From: Lacinutrix sp.
GTDB taxonomy: Bacteria; Bacteroidota; Bacteroidia; Flavobacteriales; Flavobacteriaceae
Assembly (NCBI RefSeq): GCF_029238095.1
Contig: NZ_JAQWGS010000012.1
Location: 1-64,000, forward strand
Reading direction: 5' to 3'
DNA: 64,000 bases
The notes under the pieces are model-generated. The model was given only the letters and a program-made list of their open reading frames with translations. It did not search any database and was not told where the DNA came from. Position numbers and translations under genes: made by a program. Positions 32,467 to 40,743 of the stretch are shown here, piece after piece (position 1 is the first letter of the stretch; each line of letters starts with the position of its first letter).

Positions 32467-33912
32467 TTAATCTAATCTGTTTTTAAAAGCGTTAAGAATT
32501 TTGGTATATACCAAATCCCCATAATGTAAATCTTCTACACCAAAATCAATATTTGGGTTATCGTTAATTTCAATAACCATAGGTTTGTTGTTTACCACTT
32601 TTATATCTATGCCATATAAGCCTTTTCCAATAAGTCTTGAAGACTTTAAAGCCATATCTAATACTTTTTTAGGCACTTCTTCTATTGGTAAACAATCGGC
32701 ATCTCCATCTTGATCGTTCTTTTTCTTTGCTTTCCAGTTATAAATTTGCCAATGTCCTTTTGCCATATAATATTTACAAGCATAAAATGGTTTGTCGTCT
32801 ATAATTCCTATACGCCAATCATAATCCGATGGACAAAATTCTTGCGCAATAATAAGATCAGATTCTTTAAGCATTTCATTAACCAAACTGTTGTATTCGT
32901 CTTCTGTTTTTGCTTTTTTTACACCAAAAGAAAAGGTAGAGTCTGGTGCTTTTAAAACACAAGGCAAACCAACTTCTTGAATTACATTATTTCTATTGTC
33001 TTTATGAACAATAACTGTTTTTGGCGTCGCTATATTGGCATTGTTTAAAGCTTCTGTCATATAAACTTTATTGCAGCATTTTAATATAGCATCTGGATAA
33101 TCAATTATAGCAATACCTTCTTGTTGTGCTTTTCTGGCAAATGCATAAGCCTCGTTGTTTACTTCTGTACTTTGTCTAATAAAAAGGGCATCAAAAGAAG
33201 ATAAACGCGATAAGTCTTTAGGCTCAATAATTTCTGCATAAATATTCATTTTTTCAGCTATATCAATAAACTTTCTTATGGCTTTTACATTACTTGGAGG
33301 TGCAGGATCATTAGGATTTACAAGTATTGCTAAATCAAAATCAGACTTTATTAACTTTGGTGTATCGTAACGTTTTTTTGCAAAATATTGGTTTGCAAAT
33401 TCATGCACACTTTCTAAGTGTTCTTCAGGAATTTCAGATTCTGAAACCACGCGTACACTTTGAATATTCCACTTTGTATTATGACTAAATTTTACCTGAA
33501 AAAAAGGTACTTGAAAGTGCTTATAAAATAAGCTACTTAATTCTTTATATTTTAAAGCGACGTTTTGCCCAAAATAAATACTTAATGTAAATTCTCTGGA
33601 TTTAATGTTTTTTAAGCTTTGCTGAATAACATCATCGAACTCGTCTGAAACTATACGAACGAGTTTTAAGTTTTTTAAGTCTACAATATTTTTAACCGTT
33701 GGAATGGCTAAATGACCTCTAGCTTCTGCTAAAAGCGACACATAGTAACCTTTAGATTGGTAGGAATAATCTTTACAAAGATTAAATATTCTAGCTTTTT
33801 TTAAAAGGGAAAATGTAGGATTTGTAAGATATTCTTGCGAAGAAATTACTGTAATATTCTCAATCGAAAAATTCCATTTTTCAGGTTGATTGACAACAAT
33901 GTATTTATTCAT
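32467..33912 (-). CDS. RimK-like ATP-grasp ligase with N-terminal RLAN domain
   Basis: A 481-residue ligase. Residues 1-180 match the RLAN (RimK-like ATP-grasp N-terminal) domain: NPTFSLLKKARIFNLCKDYS, YQSKGYYVSLLAEARGHLAI, TLSIYFGQ. Residues about 205-480 are the RimK-like ATP-grasp: PPSNVKAIRKFIDIAEKM, DALFIRQSTEVNNEAYAFA, LPCVLKAPDSTFSFGVKKA, DYDWRIGIIDDKPFYACKYY and VIEINDNPNIDFGVEDLH (metal-binding ENDNPN). Enzymes of this group ligate amino acids to peptides or small molecules. It leads the operon with the GCS2 and amidohydrolase genes. It is not RimK itself, which lacks RLAN. Confidence 0.92.
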   Translation of the reverse strand: MNKYIVVNQPEKWNFSIENITVISSQEYLTNPTFSLLKKARIFNLCKDYSYQSKGYYVSLLAEARGHLAIPTVKNIVDLKNLKLVRIVSDEFDDVIQQSLKNIKSREFTLSIYFGQNVALKYKELSSLFYKHFQVPFFQVKFSHNTKWNIQSVRVVSESEIPEEHLESVHEFANQYFAKKRYDTPKLIKSDFDLAILVNPNDPAPPSNVKAIRKFIDIAEKMNIYAEIIEPKDLSRLSSFDALFIRQSTEVNNEAYAFARKAQQEGIAIIDYPDAILKCCNKVYMTEALNNANIATPKTVIVHKDNRNNVIQEVGLPCVLKAPDSTFSFGVKKAKTEDEYNSLVNEMLKESDLIIAQEFCPSDYDWRIGIIDDKPFYACKYYMAKGHWQIYNWKAKKKNDQDGDADCLPIEEVPKKVLDMALKSSRLIGKGLYGIDIKVVNNKPMVIEINDNPNIDFGVEDLHYGDLVYTKILNAFKNRLD

Positions 33913-33943
33913 TTATAGCGTAAATCGCGATGTGTATTTTAAA

Positions 33944-33977
33944 CAAAATTATATTATTTTTTAATTGGTTTTACAAA
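33944..33977 (-). promoter_or_regulatory. Putative promoter of the RLAN-GCS2-amidohydrolase operon
   Basis: On the minus strand TTTG (33974-33977), a 22-nt spacer, then TAATTTTG (33944-33951), 31 nt before the ATG. The -7 matches consensus; the spacing is slightly long. Confidence 0.5.
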
Positions 33978-34010
33978 ATTTAAAAAATAATATAACATTT
34001 TTTAACCTCT

Positions 34011-34034
34011 AAAAAAGCAAGCAGCTACTTGCTA
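34011..34034 (-). terminator. Intrinsic terminator after the M14 peptidase gene
   Basis: On the minus strand AGCAAG-tagctg-CTTGCT followed by TTTTT. A second, weaker hairpin AGAGT-aaaatagc-ACTCT-TTTT spans the peptidase stop codon at 34092-34112. Confidence 0.85.
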
Positions 34035-34100
34035 TTTTGTTTGTGCATTTTTGCACTCAGAGAAATAACAAAAAGCTATATTTTTAATCTAAAAAGAGTG

Positions 34101-35834
34101 CTATTTTACTCTATAAACAGGATACTGTAGGTGTGCCTTTTCGTAATTCTCGCTTTTTTTATGAATCCAATCTAATTGTGCATACCAATTATCAGCAAAA
34201 TCTGGTTCGTAAGATTTTTTTAGATTCAGTTCTATTTGTAATCTTGGATTTTGCAGTAAAATTAGTTTAGCCTTCTCTTCCCAAACATAAGGCGAAAAAC
34301 CTTCTTTTTGCTGTAAAATGGTATCGAAAAAATTCCAATTAAAAAACGAATCTGGAGCTTGTGGTTCTAAGGTTTCAAGCAAATATCTTAAACTTGTTTG
34401 GTTCGTTTTAATTAAATAATCACCTTTTTTAAAAGTTATCGTTTTAATTTTTGAAGATACTGTGGTATTATAATGAAGATAATGGCCTTCGTAAGGAGTG
34501 TTTCTACTTTTGTAATCTTTAATTTTATAAATCTCTACTGTATATGAAGAATCCTTTTCTAACTGGAACATTTCAGTGTTATTTATCTTTAATAAATCTA
34601 TTACAGGCCACCAACCTTGAGGAATTATATATGCTGAAGGAATTGTTACTGAATCTGTAGGTTTAAAATAATTTTGGTAGCTAACCTCTTTTGTAAAAGG
34701 TTTGTTTCTATTAAATTTTAAGCGTTGCTTTCCAGTAATTTCACTAGGTATCATTTCGCCCTCAAAACCTTTAAAATTTAACATTGAAGTTTTGCTAGTA
34801 TCTAATTCCCAATTTAAAGTATACGTTTTATTTGTTAGTAGTTTTTTATTAGCGTGTTCACGAAGTTTTTTTATTTTTTCGCCATCGTTTTCTGTAATAT
34901 CAACCATACTTTTCATAAGTTCATAAGTACCTTCCACACGTTGCTTATAAGGTTTTAGCATGTGTGTTTCTACCATCATGCCTAAGGTGTTAAATAGTGT
35001 TGTATAACCTGTGGAATAACGAGGAGAGTCCATAAACTGACTAAAACCAGATTCTGGTGTTTTATTAAAAACATTAACGTAAGGTGTAATGTCCCAATCT
35101 TTATCTGCTAATTGTTGTTCTAAATTGGGCATCATTTCATTGTGTAAATACGCTCCTAAATCGCCTCCAAGTTTGTTATGTTGTGTAAATAAGTGTGTAA
35201 GCGTGTATTGGTAATCTGCGCCATTACTAACATGGTTATCTATAAAAACATCTGGTTGTACTATATGAAATAGTTGAGCAAATGTTTTTGCATTTTTAGT
35301 ATCACATTTTATAAAATCTCTGTTAAGGTCGTAATTTCTAGCATTACCTCTAAAACCATAGGCTTTTGGACCATTTTGGTTGGTTCTTGTTGTTGAGTTT
35401 CTATTTAAACTACCACCAACATTATAGATAGGAATAGTAACTATAACAGTGTTTTTGGGTGCTGTAATTTTACCTTTAGCAAGGTCTCTGTAAAGCATCA
35501 TGGTAGCATCTATACCATCACTTTCTCCAGGATGTATGCCATTGTTTATTAAAAGAATGCGTTTGTTTTTGCGTATTTCTGAAAAATTAAAAATACCATC
35601 AGTGTTTAAGGTAACCATGTGTAACGGTTTTCCTGAGTCTGTTTCTCCAATAGAATCTATTTTTATTGAGGCATAAGTAGCTGCTAAATTCTTGTAATAC
35701 TCAATGGTTTCTGCATACGTTGCTGTTTCTAAACCATTAGATTTTTCGAAAACAGTAGTGAAATTGTACTCTTTCTCTTTTTTGGAGTTACAACTTAAAA
35801 TTACAAGAAGTAAAAGAATAAATATTTTTTTCAT
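34101..35834 (-). CDS. M14 family zinc carboxypeptidase, secreted lipoprotein
   Basis: A 577-residue exported carboxypeptidase. The ATG at 35834 gives a clean lipoprotein signal (MKKIFILLLLVILSC); the ORF-track start at 35858 adds eight residues in front. The catalytic domain covers about 25-320: NNGIHPGESDGIDATMML (zinc His and Glu), RNYDLNRDFIKCDT (substrate Arg) and FIDNHVSNGADYQYT (third zinc His). The C-terminal 250 residues (TLNWELDTSKTSMLNFKG onward) look like beta-rich accessory domains. It would degrade peptides in the periplasm or on the surface. It is divergent from the SulP gene. Confidence 0.9.
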   Translation of the reverse strand: MKKIFILLLLVILSCNSKKEKEYNFTTVFEKSNGLETATYAETIEYYKNLAATYASIKIDSIGETDSGKPLHMVTLNTDGIFNFSEIRKNKRILLINNGIHPGESDGIDATMMLYRDLAKGKITAPKNTVIVTIPIYNVGGSLNRNSTTRTNQNGPKAYGFRGNARNYDLNRDFIKCDTKNAKTFAQLFHIVQPDVFIDNHVSNGADYQYTLTHLFTQHNKLGGDLGAYLHNEMMPNLEQQLADKDWDITPYVNVFNKTPESGFSQFMDSPRYSTGYTTLFNTLGMMVETHMLKPYKQRVEGTYELMKSMVDITENDGEKIKKLREHANKKLLTNKTYTLNWELDTSKTSMLNFKGFEGEMIPSEITGKQRLKFNRNKPFTKEVSYQNYFKPTDSVTIPSAYIIPQGWWPVIDLLKINNTEMFQLEKDSSYTVEIYKIKDYKSRNTPYEGHYLHYNTTVSSKIKTITFKKGDYLIKTNQTSLRYLLETLEPQAPDSFFNWNFFDTILQQKEGFSPYVWEEKAKLILLQNPRLQIELNLKKSYEPDFADNWYAQLDWIHKKSENYEKAHLQYPVYRVK

Positions 35835-35863
35835 AATTGATGCACAGATTAAATTCAATAAAC

Positions 35864-35871
35864 CAAATATA
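35864..35871 (-). promoter_or_regulatory. Putative -7 box of the M14 peptidase gene
   Basis: On the minus strand TATATTTG, an exact TAnnTTTG match, 29 nt before the start at 35834. Confidence 0.5.
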
Positions 35872-35905
35872 AGAATTCCAAGTTTGTGTATCTATTAATT
35901 AAACG

Positions 35906-35913
35906 TACTTTTG
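35906..35913 (+). promoter_or_regulatory. Putative -7 box of the SulP gene
   Basis: TACTTTTG, 18 nt before the ATG at 35932. The ORF-track TTG start at 35911 lies inside this box. Confidence 0.55.
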
Positions 35914-35931
35914 CAGCTTGAAAAAAAGACC

Positions 35932-37554
35932 ATGACAGCATTTTTTAGAAAACAAACCGCAAACGCCAAAAACGATATTTTAAGTGGAATTACCGTTGCT
36001 TTAGCCTTAGTGCCAGAAGCAGTCGCTTTTGCATTTGTTGCAGGAGTAGATCCATTAGTAGGTTTGTATGCCGCTTTTATGATTGGCTTAATTACCTCAA
36101 TTTTTGGAGGAAGACCAGGAATGATAAGTGGTGCAACTGGAGCATTAGCAGTCGTTATGGTATCTCTTGTTGCCGAAGGTAATGGTATGGGAGAAGCTAG
36201 TGAGAACTTAGGACTTTATTACTTATTTGCAACCGTTATTTTAATGGGAATTATACAAATGTTAGCTGGAGTTTTTAAACTTGGAAAATTTGTGCGTTTA
36301 ATTCCGCATCCAGTAATGATGGGATTTGTAAACGGTTTGGCTATTGTGATTTTTCTTTCGCAATTAGGTATGTTTAAAGAAATTGTTGGAGGAGAAAAGG
36401 TTTGGATGCAAGGTGCTGCATTGTATATAATGATAGGTTTAGTATTGCTTACCATGGCAATCATGTTTGGTTTACCAAAACTTACAAAAAAATTACCAGA
36501 AGCCTTAATCGCGATTTTAGTAGTTTCTGCAATTGCTATTTTTGGAAATATAGATGTTGCTACAGTTGGCAGCTTTATTCGTGATGGAGGAGGAGCAGGT
36601 TTAAAAGGAGGTTTGCCTAGTTTTCAATGGGATATTTTTAGTAAAGTGCCACTAAACTTAGAAACTTTAAAATTTATTTTTCCTTATGCTTTAATTTTAG
36701 CAGCTATTGGTTTAATTGAATCTTTAATGACTTTAAACTTAGTAGATGAACTTACAGAAACCAGAGGAAACTCTAACAGAGAATGTTTAGCTCAAGGTGG
36801 TGCAAACATAGTTACAGGATTTTTTGGTGGAATGGGAGGATGTGCCATGATTGGGCAATCGCTTATTAACATAAAAGGAGGTGGACGCGGCAGATTATCT
36901 GGTATTGTTGCTGCATTAACATTATTAGCCTTTATTTTATTCGCTTCAGGATTAATAGAACAAGTGCCAATTGCTGCTTTAGTAGGTGTTATGTTTATGG
37001 TAGTTATAGGTACTTTTGCTTGGTCTAGTTTTAGAATTTTAAATAAAATACCAAAAAGTGATGTTATTGTTTTAGTAGCAGTTTCTGCATTAACAGTAAT
37101 TTTCGATTTAGCGATTGCAGTAATTGCAGGTGTAATTATAAGCGCCTTAGTATTCTCATGGGAAAACGCAAAACGTATTCGTGCGAGAAAACGTATGCGT
37201 GAAGATGGCACTAAAGTTTACGAAATTTGGGGACCTTTATTCTTTGGAAGTATTCAAGCTTTTAACGACAAGTTTGATGCTAAAAACGATCCTGAAAAAG
37301 TAGAAATCGATTTTGTAGAGTCAAGAATAAGTGACCATTCTGCTTTAGAAGCAATTTTTAATTTAGTCGAAAAATATGAAGCTGATGGCAAAAGCATTAA
37401 GCTTAAGCATTTAAGTGAAGATTGTAAAGTATTATTGTACAAAGCGAATCCTAAGTTTAGAGAGGTTATAGTTGAAGCTATAGACGACCCAAGGTATCAT
37501 TTAGCTGAAAATCCAGAAAAGTTTACAAAGCCTTTATCGGAATATAAGTTGTAA
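35932..37554 (+). CDS. SulP family inorganic anion transporter
   Basis: A 540-residue SLC26/SulP transporter. The start is moved to the ATG at 35932 (MTAFFRKQTANAKNDILSGI), because the ORF-track TTG lies within the -7 box. The membrane core covers about 15-420 with the SulP blocks ALALVPEAVAFAFVAGVDPL, GLYAAFMIGLITSIFGGRPG and GATGALAVVM. A cytosolic STAS domain is at about 430-530. Substrates in the family include sulfate, bicarbonate and chloride; sequence does not decide. It is a single gene with its own terminator. Confidence 0.93.
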   Translation: MTAFFRKQTANAKNDILSGITVALALVPEAVAFAFVAGVDPLVGLYAAFMIGLITSIFGGRPGMISGATGALAVVMVSLVAEGNGMGEASENLGLYYLFATVILMGIIQMLAGVFKLGKFVRLIPHPVMMGFVNGLAIVIFLSQLGMFKEIVGGEKVWMQGAALYIMIGLVLLTMAIMFGLPKLTKKLPEALIAILVVSAIAIFGNIDVATVGSFIRDGGGAGLKGGLPSFQWDIFSKVPLNLETLKFIFPYALILAAIGLIESLMTLNLVDELTETRGNSNRECLAQGGANIVTGFFGGMGGCAMIGQSLINIKGGGRGRLSGIVAALTLLAFILFASGLIEQVPIAALVGVMFMVVIGTFAWSSFRILNKIPKSDVIVLVAVSALTVIFDLAIAVIAGVIISALVFSWENAKRIRARKRMREDGTKVYEIWGPLFFGSIQAFNDKFDAKNDPEKVEIDFVESRISDHSALEAIFNLVEKYEADGKSIKLKHLSEDCKVLLYKANPKFREVIVEAIDDPRYHLAENPEKFTKPLSEYKL

Positions 37555-37587
37555 AAAAATGCTCCTATGTTTTAGGAGCGTTTTTTT
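37552..37587. terminator. Bidirectional terminator between SulP and coaD genes
   Basis: AAAAAAAT-GCTCCT-atgtttt-AGGAGC-GTTTTTTT: GC-containing stem with T-runs on both strands, serving two convergent units. Confidence 0.88.
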
Positions 37588-37600
37588 ATAAATCAAAGTG

Positions 37601-38056
37601 TTATTTTACTCGAACACTATCTGGAACTAACTTAGTGTAATCACCATTATTTCTTATTACTTCTCTAACAATAGAAGAAGAAATATAGCTTGTACTCGCT
37701 GCAGTTAATAAAAACACTGTTTCTATAGGAGCAAGATCTCTATTGGTATGCGCAATTGCTTTTTCAAATTCAAAATCTGCAGGATTTCTTAAACCACGAA
37801 GTATAAAGTCTATGCCTAATTCTTGGCAAAAATGTACGGTTAAACCTTTATAGCTTACTACTTTTATTTTGGGTTCGTCTTTAAAAGCTTCTTTTATAAA
37901 ATCCATGCGTTCTTCTAACGTAAACATATATTTTTTTGCAGAGTTTACACCAATGGCAACTATAACTTCATCAAACAAAGTAACACCTCGTTTAATAATA
38001 TCGTAATGTCCAGATGTTATAGGATCGAAAGATCCTGGAAATAGAGCGCGTTTCAT
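37601..38056 (-). CDS. coaD: Phosphopantetheine adenylyltransferase
   Basis: The penultimate enzyme of coenzyme A synthesis (151 residues). The nucleotidyl-transferase motif is FPGSFDPITSGHYDIIKRG, with RGLRNPADFEFEKAIAHTNR and ISSSIVREVI (ISSTxxR equivalent) at the end. Length and blocks are standard. It lies 2 nt downstream of the TPR gene, probably on one transcript with it. Confidence 0.97.
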   Translation of the reverse strand: MKRALFPGSFDPITSGHYDIIKRGVTLFDEVIVAIGVNSAKKYMFTLEERMDFIKEAFKDEPKIKVVSYKGLTVHFCQELGIDFILRGLRNPADFEFEKAIAHTNRDLAPIETVFLLTAASTSYISSSIVREVIRNNGDYTKLVPDSVRVK

Positions 38057-38058
38057 TT

Positions 38059-38934
38059 TTATTTTTTATTTAATTCAGCTTCAAAGTAATCAATATATTT
38101 AATATACTGTGGTGTTTTTTCACCATATTTTCTAGCAATAGCTGCCCACTTTTTAAATCTTATTTTGTCATTTTCTTTAAAAAGTAATTGAGCCATATTT
38201 ACAGCCATTTCACATTTTATAGCAATATTTTTTGAAATTGAAATTCCTTTTTCATAAACTTTCTCAGCTTCATCTATTTGCTTATTGTTTACAAGAGCAT
38301 AACCTAATTCTTTGTATAATAGCTGATTGTTCTCGTCTTTTTTTAACGCTTTTTCTAAAACAGGAATTGCTTTAGAAAATTGTTTTGTGGCATTATAAGC
38401 AAAACCAAGTTCGAACTCTAAGCCTTTGTAATGCGGTTCTTTTTTGTAGGCTTTCAAAAGAGGTTCTATTGCATTATGGCTTGCACCATCATGATTATAA
38501 AAATAACCAATTTTTGTTAAATAACCAACATCGATACTGTCTTTCGGCTTGTAACTTTTCAACCATTCTGGTTGTTTAGGCAGTTGTAAATCTGCTTTTT
38601 GTTCATTAGTTAAAACAGATACAAAAGCGGTGTTTCTATTTAAACGCGCTATTAATGCAGATGTATTTTTATCTGGATTAGGTTGCAGTTTCAGTTTTCC
38701 TTTTTTGTTAATACTAAATTGGTCTTCGAATCTCATACTAAAACCAGCCATTTCATCTACATATATAAAATATATTGAGAAAGTAGAGTCTTTTTCTTTT
38801 TTAGGAAACGCTACATATTGGTCTACTGCATCAAAATACTTAGTATCGAATTTTAATTCTGTTAATTCATTTTGAGCATTTACAGCATGTAGAAAACAAA
38901 TAAATACAATTATTACAGCTAGAGTCTTTTTCAT
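38059..38934 (-). CDS. Secreted tetratricopeptide-repeat protein
   Basis: A 291-residue exported protein with signal peptide MKKTLAVIIVFICFLHAVNA (cleavage near NAQ). Residues about 140-270 contain three to four TPR units: YNHDGASHNAIEPLLKAYKK, ELGFAYNATKQFSKAIPVLE, KELGYALVNNKQIDEAEKVY. The N-terminal 130 residues are unrecognised. TPRs bind partner proteins; no partner is evident. It lies between ddl and coaD on the same strand. Confidence 0.87.
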   Translation of the reverse strand: MKKTLAVIIVFICFLHAVNAQNELTELKFDTKYFDAVDQYVAFPKKEKDSTFSIYFIYVDEMAGFSMRFEDQFSINKKGKLKLQPNPDKNTSALIARLNRNTAFVSVLTNEQKADLQLPKQPEWLKSYKPKDSIDVGYLTKIGYFYNHDGASHNAIEPLLKAYKKEPHYKGLEFELGFAYNATKQFSKAIPVLEKALKKDENNQLLYKELGYALVNNKQIDEAEKVYEKGISISKNIAIKCEMAVNMAQLLFKENDKIRFKKWAAIARKYGEKTPQYIKYIDYFEAELNKK

Positions 38935-38998
38935 AAATTTTATTTTATGTACTTATACTTTATAAATATAATGAAAATTTACAGGCTTGCCTTTTATG

Positions 38999-39973
38999 CT
39001 ATTTTAGAGCTTCTTCAATCGCGCTTTCAAACAATTGAGCCATTGTAATACCAGCTTTGGCAGCTTGTTGTGGCAAAATACTTTCGTTTGTTAAACCTGG
39101 TACAGTGTTTATCTCTAGTAAATGTGGTTCGTTATTTTTAAAAATAAATTCACTCCTTGTAAAGCCTTTCATTTTTAATATGTCGTAAACCTTTTTTGCT
39201 AGTGTATTCACTTTTTCTTCTTGAGATTTAGTGAGTCTTGCAGGCGTAATTTCTTGAGATTTACCAAGGTATTTAGCTTCATAATCGAAAAAATCATTCT
39301 CACTAACAATTTCTGTAATTGGCAATACTTTAGTTTTGCCGTTGTAGGTAATAACACCAACCGAAACTTCTGTACCATCTAGAAAAGATTCAATAATAAT
39401 TTCATCATCTTCCTTAAAAGCATTATCAATTGCAGTTTGAAGGGCTTCCTTTTTATAAACCTTAGAAATACCAAAACTACTTCCTGCTTTATTTGCTTTT
39501 ACAAAACACGGTAAACCTACTTTTGCAATAATTTCATCTTCGTTTATAGTATCTCCTAAATTAAGATAATAGCTTTCTGCAGTTAATATACCATAAGGTT
39601 TTAAAACACTTAAACAATCTCTTTTGTTAAATGTTAATGCAGCTTGATATGCCTCACAACTTGTTTGTGGCAAACCAATAAGCTTAAAATAAGCTTGCAT
39701 AAAACCATCTTCTCCTGGAGAACCATGAATAGCATTAAAAACACAATCGAATGTAATTTTTGTTTGGTTAATTACAACAGAAAAATCGTTTTTATCAATA
39801 GGAAATTCATTGTCATTAGCGTCTACCAAAACCCATTTGTCTTTAAAAACATGAATGCAATAGGCATTATATTTTTCTTTGTTTAAGGTGTTGTAAACAA
39901 CAGTTCCACTTTTTAACGAAATTTGGTATTCGCTAGAATAACCACCCATAATTATGGCTATATTTTTTTTCAT
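38999..39973 (-). CDS. ddl: D-alanine--D-alanine ligase
   Basis: An ATP-grasp ligase making D-Ala-D-Ala for peptidoglycan. Blocks: IIMGGYSSEYQISLKSG, VFNAIHGSPGEDGFMQAYF, LPCFVKANKAGSSFGISKV, FDYEAKYLGKSQEITPARL and EINTVPGLTNESILPQQA. The length (324) is normal. The plus-strand neighbours encode a PASTA-domain protein and a pseudouridine synthase, starting about 200 nt away in the divergent direction. The ddl-PASTA pairing links both to the cell wall. Confidence 0.96.
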   Translation of the reverse strand: MKKNIAIIMGGYSSEYQISLKSGTVVYNTLNKEKYNAYCIHVFKDKWVLVDANDNEFPIDKNDFSVVINQTKITFDCVFNAIHGSPGEDGFMQAYFKLIGLPQTSCEAYQAALTFNKRDCLSVLKPYGILTAESYYLNLGDTINEDEIIAKVGLPCFVKANKAGSSFGISKVYKKEALQTAIDNAFKEDDEIIIESFLDGTEVSVGVITYNGKTKVLPITEIVSENDFFDYEAKYLGKSQEITPARLTKSQEEKVNTLAKKVYDILKMKGFTRSEFIFKNNEPHLLEINTVPGLTNESILPQQAAKAGITMAQLFESAIEEALK

Positions 39974-40143
39974 CTTTAATATTTCCTTATTTTGGCTACG
40001 CTTAACAAAAACTTCAGCGGTAGTCTATAAACGTTTAAACTTCGTATAAATTAATGTAAAGCAAACAAAAAAAGCCTTAAAGTTAATTTTGTTTAGCTAA
40101 AATATCATTTATTTAATAGCAAACGAAAACCTTTTTGTTTTTA

Positions 40144-40151
40144 TATATTTG
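40144..40151 (+). promoter_or_regulatory. Putative -7 box of the PASTA-rluD-like unit
   Basis: TATATTTG, an exact TAnnTTTG match, 28 nt before the ATG at 40180. Confidence 0.55.
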
Positions 40152-40179
40152 CCAGACTTATTTTAACTAATTTTAAACT

Positions 40180-40737
40180 ATGAGTATTTTTAAATTTCTA
40201 ACTAGTAAAACCTTTTTTAAACAACTTGGGTTAGCTATTGTTGCTTTATTAATTTTATGCTTTATTATTTTTAAATGGTTAAATATTAGCACAAATCACG
40301 GTAATTTTGAAACGGTTCCAAATTTAAAAGGCAAATCTATAGATGTTGCAAAAATTGAATTAGATGAAAATAACTTGGTAATGGAAATTCAAGATTCTGC
40401 TAATTTTAATCCAGATTATCCTAAGTTTTCTGTTATAGATCAAGATCCTCCAGCAGGAGAAAATGTAAAAGAAAACAGAAAAATATACATTACACTTAAT
40501 CCTTCAGGATACAGAAAAATTCCTGTTCCAAATATTATCAGTCGTACTTTTCGCCAAGCAAGACCAACTTTAGAGTCTTTAGAATTTGAAATTGGTAAAA
40601 AAACCTACATTGATAATATTGGTAAAGACGAAGTACTAAGCTTGCGTTTTGAAGGCGAGGTCTTAAAACCTGGAACACTTTTACCTAAGCATTCTAAAAT
40701 AGATATTGTTTTAGGAAACGGAAATCGTCCCAACTAA
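40180..40737 (+). CDS. Membrane-anchored PASTA-domain protein
   Basis: A 185-residue protein with a short cytosolic start, one membrane helix (about 15-31, LGLAIVALLILCFIIFKWL) and two periplasmic PASTA domains: VPNLKGKSIDVAKIELDENN to DPPAGENVKENRKIYITLNP, and VPNIISRTFRQARPTLESLE to GTLLPKHSKIDIVLGNG. PASTA domains bind peptidoglycan or muropeptides and are usually attached to kinases or PBPs. Here they stand alone. It is followed 6 nt later by the RluA-type gene. Confidence 0.9.
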   Translation: MSIFKFLTSKTFFKQLGLAIVALLILCFIIFKWLNISTNHGNFETVPNLKGKSIDVAKIELDENNLVMEIQDSANFNPDYPKFSVIDQDPPAGENVKENRKIYITLNPSGYRKIPVPNIISRTFRQARPTLESLEFEIGKKTYIDNIGKDEVLSLRFEGEVLKPGTLLPKHSKIDIVLGNGNRPN

Positions 40738-40743
40738 ACATAC

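Noticed and set aside
32467-33912. Naming the RLAN protein RimK (ribosomal S6 modification)
   Set aside because: It has an extra N-terminal RLAN domain and sits with a GCS2 ligase and an amidohydrolase, not with S6 genes.
35911-35931. TTG start of the SulP gene in the ORF track
   Set aside because: It lies inside the -7 box TACTTTTG; the ATG at 35932 gives the family-like N-terminus.
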